Part shown: piece by piece, positions 46,455-53,585 of the stretch
Layout of the letters: each line of letters starts with the position of its first letter
Position numbering within the stretch: position 1 is the stretch's first letter
Origin: Hydrogenophaga borbori
Lineage (GTDB): Bacteria > Pseudomonadota > Gammaproteobacteria > Burkholderiales > Burkholderiaceae_C
DNA length: 64,000 bases
Assembly: GCF_003417535.1 (NCBI RefSeq)
Contig: NZ_QVLS01000012.1
Location: forward strand, 1 to 64,000
Reading direction: 5' to 3'
Program-made: the position numbers and the translations under genes
The notes under the pieces: generated by a model
The model's database searches: none
Seen by the model: the letters and a program-made list of their open reading frames with translations, nothing else
Told to the model about the DNA's origin: nothing

Positions 46455-46901
46455 TCAACCGGCCAGCGCCGCCTTCACCGCCGCCGAGACCTGTCCCATG
46501 TCGGCCTTGCCCGCCAGGCGCGTTTTCACCGCGCCCATGACCTTGCCCATGTCGCCCGGTCCCTTGGCGCCCAGTTCCGCCACGATGGCCTTCACCTCGG
46601 CCGCCACGGCCTCGGCCGACAGGCGCTCGGGCAGGTAGGCCTGCAGCACGGTCAGCTCGGCGGCTTCCTTGGCCGCCAGGTCGGGGCGATGGCCCTGTTC
46701 GAAGGCGGCGATGGAGTCCTTGCGCTGCTTGACCATCTTGTCGATCACGCCCACCACGGCGGCGTCGTCGAGTTCAATGCGCTCGTCCACCTCCTTCTGC
46801 TTGATCGCCGCCGTCAGCAGGCGGATGGTGGCCAGGCGCTCGGTTTCCTTGGCGCGCATGGCGGCTTTCATGTCGTCGGTGATGCGGGCTTTGAGGCTCA
46901 T
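46455..46901 (-). CDS. yqeY: YqeY / GatB-tail domain protein
   Basis: This 148-residue protein corresponds to the YqeY family: MSLKARITDDMKAAMRAKETERLATIRLL and a C-terminal LPERLSAEAVAAEVKAIVAELGAKGPGDMGKVM helical bundle, homologous to the C-terminal tail of GatB. The family binds tRNA in the amidotransferase complex, but free YqeY has no established role. It follows rpsU on the same strand, an order common in many bacteria, with an intrinsic terminator (46962-46993) between them; so it is either expressed by read-through or from its own promoter. Confidence 0.93.
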   Translation of the reverse strand: MSLKARITDDMKAAMRAKETERLATIRLLTAAIKQKEVDERIELDDAAVVGVIDKMVKQRKDSIAAFEQGHRPDLAAKEAAELTVLQAYLPERLSAEAVAAEVKAIVAELGAKGPGDMGKVMGAVKTRLAGKADMGQVSAAVKAALAG

Positions 46902-46961
46902 GGTGTCGCTCCGGTGGCGCTGCGGGCAGGCGCGGCGCAGGAAAGAGGGAAGGAAAACGAA

Positions 46962-46993
46962 AAAGCCCGCTCTAGCGTCCTGGAGCGGGCTTT
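46962..46993 (-). terminator. Rho-independent terminator after rpsU
   Basis: A perfect 11-base inverted repeat AAAGCCCGCTC/GAGCGGGCTTT (46962-46972 and 46983-46993) with a 10-base loop lies 25 bases after the rpsU stop. On the minus strand the stem is followed by TTTTCGTTTTCC. It should end most rpsU transcripts before yqeY. Confidence 0.85.
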
Positions 46994-47017
46994 CGGTGCC
47001 GGACGGACCGGCTTCGT

Positions 47018-47230
47018 TCAGTACAGCTTCTTGGGCAGCTGCATGGAACGAACGCGCTTGAAGTGGCGCTTGACCGCGGCGGCTTTCTTGCGCTTGCGCT
47101 CGGCGGTGGGCTTCTCGTAGAACTCGCGGGCGCGGAGGTCGGTCAGCAGGCCGAGTTTTTCAATGGTGCGCTTGAAGCGACGCAGAGCCACGTCGAAGGG
47201 CTCGTTGTCTTTGACACGGATGGTGGTCAT
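47018..47230 (-). CDS. rpsU: 30S ribosomal protein S21
   Basis: This 70-residue basic protein matches bS21: [41 protein letters not shown] at the middle, and a short basic end. bS21 assembles late on the 30S subunit near the anti-Shine-Dalgarno region. A sigma-70 promoter lies about 130 bases upstream and an intrinsic terminator 25 bases downstream, so it is a single-gene unit with limited read-through to yqeY. The single small ribosomal gene here lacks the dnaG-rpoD partners seen in other bacteria. Confidence 0.97.
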   Translation of the reverse strand: MTTIRVKDNEPFDVALRRFKRTIEKLGLLTDLRAREFYEKPTAERKRKKAAAVKRHFKRVRSMQLPKKLY

Positions 47231-47356
47231 GTATCGATCGATTCCTGAATGTGCGGCCAGAGGATGGCGGGGAAGATCAGGCCCGGCCTTCTTGGCTGCG
47301 AGGTGTCCCGTCTGAAACTAGTATTGGCCGACGGGAATTTGCCAGCAAAGCCCGCG

Positions 47357-47384
47357 ATTATAGACGTTTCTGCCGCGTTGCCTA
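47357..47384 (-). promoter_or_regulatory. Sigma-70 promoter for rpsU
   Basis: On the minus strand a perfect TATAAT (47357-47362) is preceded by TAGGCA (47379-47384, 4 of 6 to TTGACA) with a 16-base spacer. Transcription should start near 47350, giving a leader of about 120 bases before the rpsU ATG. Confidence 0.75.
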
Positions 47385-47403
47385 CCGGCCGTCCGCCGCC
47401 GGT

Positions 47404-48606
47404 TCACAGCGCCTGGGCGCAGGCGTGGGCCGAGGCCCAGGCCCACTGGAAGTTGTAGCCGCCGAGCCAGCCGGTCACGTCCACCACCTCGCCGATGAAG
47501 AACAGCCCGGCCTGGCGCGATTCCAGGGTCTGCTGGGACAGCTCGCGGGTGTCGACCCCGCCGCGCATGACCTCGGCCTTGCGCCAGCCCTCGGTGCCGG
47601 TGGGCACCAGTTCCCAGCGCTGCAGGCGCTCGGCCAGGCGGGCCAGGGCGCGGTCGGCGGTTTCCATCACGGGGCGCTGCCAGTCGCCGTCCTGGGCGGC
47701 CCAGGCGTCGGCCAGGCGGGCGGGCACCCACTGGGCCAGTTCGTTGGCCAGCAGCTTGCGCGATCGGCGCTTGGCATCGCCCAGGGCCGCGCCCAGGTCG
47801 GTGTCGGGCGCCAGGTTCAGGCGGATCGGCGCGCCGGCCTGCCAGTAGCTGGAGATCTGCAGCACCGCCGGGCCCGACAGGCCGCGGTGGGTGAAGAGCA
47901 GGTCTTCGTCGAAGGCCATGCGGTCCTTCTTGCCGCCGGTCTCGATGCGCACCGGCAGCGCGAGCCCGGCCAGGCCCGCGTAGGGTGTCCAGGCGGCGCC
48001 GTCGAAGGTCAGCGGCACCAGGGCGGGGCGCGGTTCGATCACGCGCAGCCCGAACTGCGCCGCCAGGCGCAGGCCGAAGTCGCTGGCGCCGATCTGCGGG
48101 ACGGGCAGGCCGCCGGTGGCCACCACCAGCTTGGGGGCGCGCACCGGGCCGCGGTCGGTGTCCAGCGCGTAGGCGCCGTCGCCGTCCTGCCGCACGGCCC
48201 GCACGGCGCAGGGCTGCCAGCGGTCGACGCCGCCGGCCTCGCACTCGCGCAGCAGCGCCTGGATCAGGTCGTCGGCCGAGCGGTCGCAGAACAGCTGGCC
48301 CTTGTGCTTTTCGTGCCAGGCGACGCCGTGGCGCTGCAGGAGGCCGATGAAGTCGGTGGGCGTGTAGCGCGAGAGCGCCGAGCGGCAGAAGTTCGGGTTC
48401 TCGCCCACGAAGTGCTTCTGCGGCGCGCGCGGGTCGAGGTCGCGGTTGGTGAAGTTGGCGCGCCCGCCGCCGGAGATGCGGATCTTCTCGGCGATCTTGG
48501 GGCTGTGGTCGATCAGCAGCACGCGCCGCCCGCGCTGGCCGGCGATGCCGGCGCAGAACAGGCCGGCGGCGCCGGCGCCGACGATGATGGCGTCGAAGGT
48601 TTGCAC
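47404..48606 (-). CDS. NAD(P)/FAD-dependent oxidoreductase, YhiN/BaiN (HI0933) family
   Basis: GTG 48606 gives 400 residues. The N-terminal dinucleotide-binding motif is VGAGAAGLFCAGIAG, followed by KIRISGGGRANFTN, the HI0933 family signature (usually with Cys in place of Ala), and a C-terminal RGGVDTRELSQQTLESR then LFFIGEVVDVTGWLGGYNFQWAWASA, which is also typical. It binds FAD; the substrate in this family is mostly unknown. It follows cobA by 40 bases on the same strand and could be the last gene of the nitrate cluster transcript, but no functional link is evident. Confidence 0.9.
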   Translation of the reverse strand: MQTFDAIIVGAGAAGLFCAGIAGQRGRRVLLIDHSPKIAEKIRISGGGRANFTNRDLDPRAPQKHFVGENPNFCRSALSRYTPTDFIGLLQRHGVAWHEKHKGQLFCDRSADDLIQALLRECEAGGVDRWQPCAVRAVRQDGDGAYALDTDRGPVRAPKLVVATGGLPVPQIGASDFGLRLAAQFGLRVIEPRPALVPLTFDGAAWTPYAGLAGLALPVRIETGGKKDRMAFDEDLLFTHRGLSGPAVLQISSYWQAGAPIRLNLAPDTDLGAALGDAKRRSRKLLANELAQWVPARLADAWAAQDGDWQRPVMETADRALARLAERLQRWELVPTGTEGWRKAEVMRGGVDTRELSQQTLESRQAGLFFIGEVVDVTGWLGGYNFQWAWASAHACAQAL

Positions 48607-48646
48607 GCGCGGCAGTGTAGCCAGCGCGCGCGGCGCTTCCCGCGCG

Positions 48647-49435
48647 TCAGGCGGCGCGGCTGGCCGGCTCGGGTCGCGCCAGCGAAGCCAGGCCGCGCAG
48701 CACGTCGCCCACCACGATCACCGAGGGGCTGCCCAGGCCCTCGCGCCGCAGGCAGCCGCACAGGTCGTCCAGCGTGCCGATCGCGTGGCGCTGCTGCGGC
48801 AGGCTGGCGTGCTGCACCACCGCCAGCGGCGTGTCGCCGGGCAGGCCGGCGAGCAGGCCTTGCTCGATCTGCGCCGCGCCGCTCACGCCCATGTAGATGA
48901 CCAGGGTGAGCTTGGCGTCGCGCGCGGTGGCGGCCAGGGCGGGCCAATCGGTGCCGGCGTCTCCAGGCTTGGCGTGACCGGTGATGAAGACCACGCCGTG
49001 GGCGTGATCGCGGTGCGTGAGCGGCACGCCCAGAGCGGTGACGGCCGCCAGCCCCGAGGTGATGCCATTGACCACCCGCACCGCGATGCCCTCGGCCTGC
49101 AGGTGCTCGATCTCCTCGCCGCCACGGCCGAAGACGAAGGGGTCTCCGCCCTTGAGGCGAACCACCACCTCGCCCTCGCGCGCGGCCATCAGCATGAGCT
49201 TGTCGATGAAGGCCTGCGGCGTGCTGCGGCAGCCGCCGCGCTTGCCCACGCGCACGATGCGCGCCTGCGGGCTGGCGTGCGCCAGCACCGCTTCGTTGAC
49301 GAGGTCGTCCACCAGCAGCACGGTGGCCGCGCCGATGGCGCGCACGGCCTTGAGCGTGAGCAGCTCCGGGTCGCCCGGGCCGGCGCCCACGAGCGTGACG
49401 GTGCCGGGCAGGAAATCAGGCGGTGGTGTGTTCAT
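48647..49435 (-). CDS. cobA: Uroporphyrinogen-III C-methyltransferase (SUMT)
   Basis: ATG 49435 (MNTPPPDFLPGTVTLVGAGP) gives 262 residues; the longer frame upstream overlaps ybiB and is a shadow. SUMT signatures are seen: VGAGPGDPELLTLKA near residues 16-30, VGKRGG, and VRLKGGDPFVFGRGGEE near 90-106, then GVPLTHRDHA. It makes precorrin-2 from uroporphyrinogen III with S-adenosylmethionine. Only the methyltransferase domain is present, so the dehydrogenase/ferrochelatase steps of siroheme synthesis must be elsewhere. The location beside nirB fits supply of siroheme. It overlaps ybiB by 20 bases. Confidence 0.93.
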   Translation of the reverse strand: MNTPPPDFLPGTVTLVGAGPGDPELLTLKAVRAIGAATVLLVDDLVNEAVLAHASPQARIVRVGKRGGCRSTPQAFIDKLMLMAAREGEVVVRLKGGDPFVFGRGGEEIEHLQAEGIAVRVVNGITSGLAAVTALGVPLTHRDHAHGVVFITGHAKPGDAGTDWPALAATARDAKLTLVIYMGVSGAAQIEQGLLAGLPGDTPLAVVQHASLPQQRHAIGTLDDLCGCLRREGLGSPSVIVVGDVLRGLASLARPEPASRAA

Positions 49436-50333
49436 CGGCGTGGATCTCGGCAAGGATGCAGTCGGCCTGGCGCGCGATGGGCGCGGGCAGGGGGGCCTGG
49501 CCGTCGAGCACGGCGCGGGTGTAGGCGGCGGTGGCGGCCGGCTCGATGGCCGGCAGCTCGGGCAGTTGGGCGAGCGGGCCGTCCTGGGCGGCGATGCGCT
49601 CGATGCGCTGGCCGTCGCGCAACGCCTCGATGCGCGGCTGGCGTCGGGCGTCGGCCACGGGCTCACCCTCGGTGCCGCGCAGCAGCAGCGCGTGCGCGCC
49701 GGTGAGCGCGAAGGTGGCGGCCATGCTGACGGCGTACTCGGGGTGGGTGTGGCTGCCCACGATCAGCGCGGGCCCGTCCACCGGGTTCATGAGCTTGACC
49801 AGGCTGTGGCCCGGGTTGCGCAGGCCCACGCTGCGGCGCACGTCCAGCAGGCGCTTGAGGCCGGGCAGCAGCGCCTCGGTGGGCACGAAGGCGCAGCCGC
49901 CGGGCGCGATGGCCTGGGCCGGCGCGCCCGGCGCCACGCCCAGCGCGGCGAAGACCGCTTCGGCGGTGACCCGCCGGTCTTCGGTGGCGGTGCCGTGCAC
50001 CAGCACCGCCGCGCCCCGGCGCGCCAGCAGCAGGGCCAGCAGCGGTGTGAGCAGCGGCAGCTTGCGCGCGCCGTTGTAGCTGGGCAGCACCACGATGGGC
50101 CGGCCGTTCCCCGGCACGCGGCGCAGCCGCGCGTGCGTGGCGTCCAGGAAGCCGGCCATCTCCTCGGGCGTTTCACCCTTGATGCGCATGGCCAGGCAGA
50201 AGCCGCCCAGTTCGAGGTCGCTCACGGCGCCGTCGAGCACCTGGCCCATCAGGTCGGCGGCCTGCGCGCGCGTCAGCGCCCGCGCGCCGTCCTTGCCGCG
50301 GCCGATCTCCTTGATGTACTGGCTGATGCCCAT
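49416..50333 (-). CDS. ybiB: YbiB, glycosyltransferase family 3-fold DNA-binding protein
   Basis: This 305-residue protein matches YbiB (TrpD2), a homologue of anthranilate phosphoribosyltransferase: the helical N-domain MGISQYIKEIGRGKDGARALTRAQAADLM, then VVLPSYNGARKLPLLTPLLALLLARRG with the GT3 fold, and VHGTATEDRRVTAEAVF. TrpD-type anthranilate-binding residues are not preserved in these regions as far as I can judge. In E. coli YbiB binds nucleic acids and is under LexA control. It lies 70 bases after nasA and overlaps cobA by 20 bases. A role in nitrate assimilation is not known. Confidence 0.88.
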   Translation of the reverse strand: MGISQYIKEIGRGKDGARALTRAQAADLMGQVLDGAVSDLELGGFCLAMRIKGETPEEMAGFLDATHARLRRVPGNGRPIVVLPSYNGARKLPLLTPLLALLLARRGAAVLVHGTATEDRRVTAEAVFAALGVAPGAPAQAIAPGGCAFVPTEALLPGLKRLLDVRRSVGLRNPGHSLVKLMNPVDGPALIVGSHTHPEYAVSMAATFALTGAHALLLRGTEGEPVADARRQPRIEALRDGQRIERIAAQDGPLAQLPELPAIEPAATAAYTRAVLDGQAPLPAPIARQADCILAEIHADEHTTA

Positions 50334-50403
50334 GGTCGGGGGATTGTCTGGCAGGCTTGATGACTTGTCGTTATATGGAGGCCTTGCGTACCCAGAGCAG
50401 GAT

Positions 50404-53193
50404 TCAGGCCGGCGCGGTGTCGCGCCCGCGCACCAGTCGGCGCAGCTCGGGCACGCAGGAGCCGCATTGGGTGCCGCAGCGCAGTTGGGTCTGCAGCTGG
50501 GCCAGGCGTTCCTCGTCGTTGCCCAGGGTGTCGCTCATGCGCGCCAGGCAGGCGCGGATGGCGCTGTCGCTGACGTTGAGGCAGGTGCAGACCTGCCGCC
50601 CGCGCGGGGCCTCGGCCACCGGGGCCTGGCCGCCGGGCATCAGCAGGCGGCGGCCGTAGGCGTCGGCGGGCCGGTCGTCCTGCAGCAGGGGCCTGAGCCA
50701 GGCCTCGGCGCGGGTGTCGCCGGCCAGCAGCACGGCGTCCAGCCGCGCGCCGTGGCCGTCCGTGCGGCGCAGGCGCGCGGAGCGGCGCTGGCCCAGGCGG
50801 CGGTCGGCGTAGCGCAGGGCCTCGGGCGTGTCCAGGCCCAGCAGGGTTTCCAGGCGGTCCAGCAGCGCGGGCGGCGCCGGCTCGTGCGCGGCGGCGCGAA
50901 ACAGCAGGCCGGTGCGCTCGCGGCCAAAGGGCACGCAGCTGGCGAACGGGAACTCGGCCATCAGGGCGCGCAGCGCGGCCTGAGTGGCCAGGGCGCGCTC
51001 CTCGGGCAGCCAGGCCAGGGCCAGCAGGGTCCAGGGCAGGTCGGCCTTGAGCACCTTCACCGCCGCGTGCTTGAGTTCGGGTTGTTGGGAGCCGGGGCAG
51101 CGGGCCGAGGTGGTGAGGGCGTTGACACCGGCCAGCGGCTCGCCACCGCTGCCGCGCCCGCCCAGGTACTCGGGGCCCCAGTGCATGGCGATGAAGGCCT
51201 GGGCCGGCGCGACCTGCCCGCTGGCCTGGGCGGGCAGCACGAGGCTGCCGCGCCGGCTGGTGACGTGCACCAGCTCGCCGTCGCGCAAGGCCAGGCGCTG
51301 CATGTCGCCGGCGTTCAGCTGCACGGCCGGCTCGGCCACGTGGCCGAACAGGCGGCCCAGGGTGCCGGTGCGGCCCATGCCGTGCCACTGGTCGCGCAGG
51401 CGGCCGGTGGTGAGCGAGAAGGGGTAACGCGGTTCGCGCGGCTCGGCCAGCGGCCGGTGGGGCAGGGCGGCGAAGCGGGCGCGGCCGTCGGGGGTGGGAA
51501 AGACGCCGTCGCCGTAGAGGCGCGCCTTTCCTTGCGTGTCGCCTTCGCGCAGCGGCCACTGCTGGGGGCCGTCGCGGTCGAGCTTGGCGTAGCTCAGTCC
51601 GGTGATGTCCAGGTCGCGCCCGCGCGTGGACTCGCGGTGCTCCCGCCACAGGGCTTCGGGCGTCTCGTGGGGAAAGAGCGCATGGCCGGGGCGCAGGCGG
51701 CGGGCGAAGTCCACCACGATGCGCCAGTCGTGCCGCGCCTCGCCGGGCGGCGGCACGGCCGCGCGCACGCGGCTGATGCGCCGCTCGCTGTTGGTGACGG
51801 TGCCGTCCTTCTCGCCCCAGGTGGTGGCGGGCAGCAGCAGGTCGGCGAAGCCGGCGGTGGCGGTGGTGGCGAAGGCCTCCTGCAGCACCACGAACTCGGC
51901 GCGCTGCAAGGCGCGGCGCACGGTGCGTTGGTCGGGCATGGACTGCGCCGGGTTGGTGCAGGCGATCCACAGGGCTTTCACGGTGCCGTCGGCGGCGGCC
52001 TCGAACAGCTCCACGGCGCTGAGCCCGGGTTTTTCCGGCACCGAGGGAATGCCCCACAGCGCGGCCACCTCGGCGCGGTGCGCGGGGTCGGCCAGGTCGC
52101 GGTGCGCCGAGAGCAGGTTGGCCAGGCCGCCCACCTCGCGCCCGCCCATGGCGTTGGGCTGGCCCGTCAGGCTGAACGGTCCGGCGCCCGGGCGGCCGAT
52201 CTGGCCGGTGGCCAGGTGCAGGTTGATCAGGCCGGCGTTCTTGGCGGTGCCGCTGCTGCTCTGGTTGAGGCCCTGGCAGTACAGGCTGAGCGTGGCGCCG
52301 CGCGCCTTCGGGTCGCCGCTGGCGCCGGTGGCGAACCAGCGCGCGGCGGTGACCAGGTCGTGCACCTCCAGGCCGCAGGCCTGGGCCACGCGCGCCGGCG
52401 TGCAGTCGCGCACCAGCGCCTCCAGGGCCTCGAAGCCGCGCGTGTGGGCCGCGATGTAGGCGGTGTCGGTCCAGCCTTCCCGCAGCATGAGGTGCAGCAG
52501 GCCGTGGAACAGCAGGGTGTCGCTGCCGGGCTGCAGCGGCAGGTGCAGGTCGGCGGCCTCGGCGGTGTCGGTGCGGCGCGGGTCGGCCACGATCAGCTTC
52601 ATGCCGGGGCGCGCGCGGCGTGCGTCTTCCAGGCGGCGGAACAGCACCGGGTGCGCGTAGGCGGTGTTGCTGCCGGCGATGAACACGCAGCCGGCGTGGT
52701 CCAGGTCTTCGTAGCAGGCCGGCGGCGCGTCGGCGCCCAGCGTGAGCTTGTAGCCGGCGACGGCGCTGCTCATGCACAGGCGCGAGTTGGTGTCGATGTT
52801 GTTGGTGCCGATCAGCCCCTTGGCGAGCTTGTTGAAGGCGTAGTAGTCCTCCGTGAGCAACTGGCCGCTGATGTAGAAGCCCACCGCGTCGGGGCCGTGC
52901 GTGGCGATGGCGCCGTTGAAGCGGCGCGCGGCCAGGTCCAGGGCCTCGTCCCAGGTGGTGCGCTGCGGCGCGGCGCCGCGCGCGGCCCGCACCTGGGGGT
53001 GCAGCAGGCGCGTCTGGCGCGCCACGTGGGGAGCGGCGGTGAGGTGAAGGGTCTGGCCCTTGCTGCACAGGCGTCCGGCGTTGGCCGGGTGCTCGGGGTC
53101 GCCGCGCACGCCGGTGATGCGATCGCCTTCGCTCTCGATGAGCACCCCGCAGCCCACGCCGCAGTAGGGGCAGGTGGAGCGGGTGTCGGTCAT
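50404..53193 (-). CDS. nasA: Assimilatory nitrate reductase catalytic subunit NasA with C-terminal BFD-like domain
   Basis: ATG 53193 overlaps the nirD stop by 4 bases and gives 929 residues. A [4Fe-4S] cluster is set by C8, C11, C15 and C43 (CPYCGVGCG, LCSKG). The Mo-bis-MGD molybdopterin oxidoreductase domains follow, with the conserved SRLCMSSAV, GSNTAYAHPVLF and GQPNAMGGREVG blocks and the Cys ligand in SRLCMS. The last ~60 residues add a BFD-like [2Fe-2S] domain (VCTCLNVSD, then CGTQCGSC), which probably accepts electrons. Reduces nitrate to nitrite in the cytoplasm. No separate NasC reductase gene is seen, so the electron donor is uncertain. Confidence 0.95.
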   Translation of the reverse strand: MTDTRSTCPYCGVGCGVLIESEGDRITGVRGDPEHPANAGRLCSKGQTLHLTAAPHVARQTRLLHPQVRAARGAAPQRTTWDEALDLAARRFNGAIATHGPDAVGFYISGQLLTEDYYAFNKLAKGLIGTNNIDTNSRLCMSSAVAGYKLTLGADAPPACYEDLDHAGCVFIAGSNTAYAHPVLFRRLEDARRARPGMKLIVADPRRTDTAEAADLHLPLQPGSDTLLFHGLLHLMLREGWTDTAYIAAHTRGFEALEALVRDCTPARVAQACGLEVHDLVTAARWFATGASGDPKARGATLSLYCQGLNQSSSGTAKNAGLINLHLATGQIGRPGAGPFSLTGQPNAMGGREVGGLANLLSAHRDLADPAHRAEVAALWGIPSVPEKPGLSAVELFEAAADGTVKALWIACTNPAQSMPDQRTVRRALQRAEFVVLQEAFATTATAGFADLLLPATTWGEKDGTVTNSERRISRVRAAVPPPGEARHDWRIVVDFARRLRPGHALFPHETPEALWREHRESTRGRDLDITGLSYAKLDRDGPQQWPLREGDTQGKARLYGDGVFPTPDGRARFAALPHRPLAEPREPRYPFSLTTGRLRDQWHGMGRTGTLGRLFGHVAEPAVQLNAGDMQRLALRDGELVHVTSRRGSLVLPAQASGQVAPAQAFIAMHWGPEYLGGRGSGGEPLAGVNALTTSARCPGSQQPELKHAAVKVLKADLPWTLLALAWLPEERALATQAALRALMAEFPFASCVPFGRERTGLLFRAAAHEPAPPALLDRLETLLGLDTPEALRYADRRLGQRRSARLRRTDGHGARLDAVLLAGDTRAEAWLRPLLQDDRPADAYGRRLLMPGGQAPVAEAPRGRQVCTCLNVSDSAIRACLARMSDTLGNDEERLAQLQTQLRCGTQCGSCVPELRRLVRGRDTAPA

Positions 53194-53585
53194 GCGCTCT
53201 CGCGGCGCCGCGTTGGCGGGCCGGCCACGGGCCGGGTGGGGTCGGTGGCGTGCGTGGCGAGTTCGCGCGCATCCAGGTGCACCAGGCCGTCGGCCACGCG
53301 CACCGCGAAGCGGGGCGTGCAGCCTTCATCGGGCGCCTGGGCGCAGCCGTCGGCCAGGCCGATGGTCCAGTTGTGCAGCGGGCAGGCCACGCGCTGGTCG
53401 AACACGATGCCCTGGCTCAGCGGCCCGCCCTTGTGGGGGCAGCGGTCGAGCAGGGCGAACACGCCGCCCGCGGCGTCGCGGAACACGGCCACGTCCAGGC
53501 CCACGGGGCGGCGCACGGTGCGCGAGCCCAGCACGGGGATGTCCTCGACACGGCACACCGGTGTCCATTGGGTGTGCAGGCTCAT
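53190..53585 (-). CDS. nirD: Nitrite reductase small subunit NirD
   Basis: ATG 53585 overlaps the nirB stop by 4 bases and gives 131 residues. A Rieske-like fold carries C49-x-H51 (CPHKGG) and C68-x2-H71 (CPLHNW), so it may bind a [2Fe-2S] cluster; many NirD proteins have lost these ligands, which makes their presence notable. It is the small subunit of NADH-dependent nitrite reductase with NirB. It lies between nirB and nasA with 4-base overlaps on both sides, so the three are coupled. Confidence 0.93.
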   Translation of the reverse strand: MSLHTQWTPVCRVEDIPVLGSRTVRRPVGLDVAVFRDAAGGVFALLDRCPHKGGPLSQGIVFDQRVACPLHNWTIGLADGCAQAPDEGCTPRFAVRVADGLVHLDARELATHATDPTRPVAGPPTRRRESA

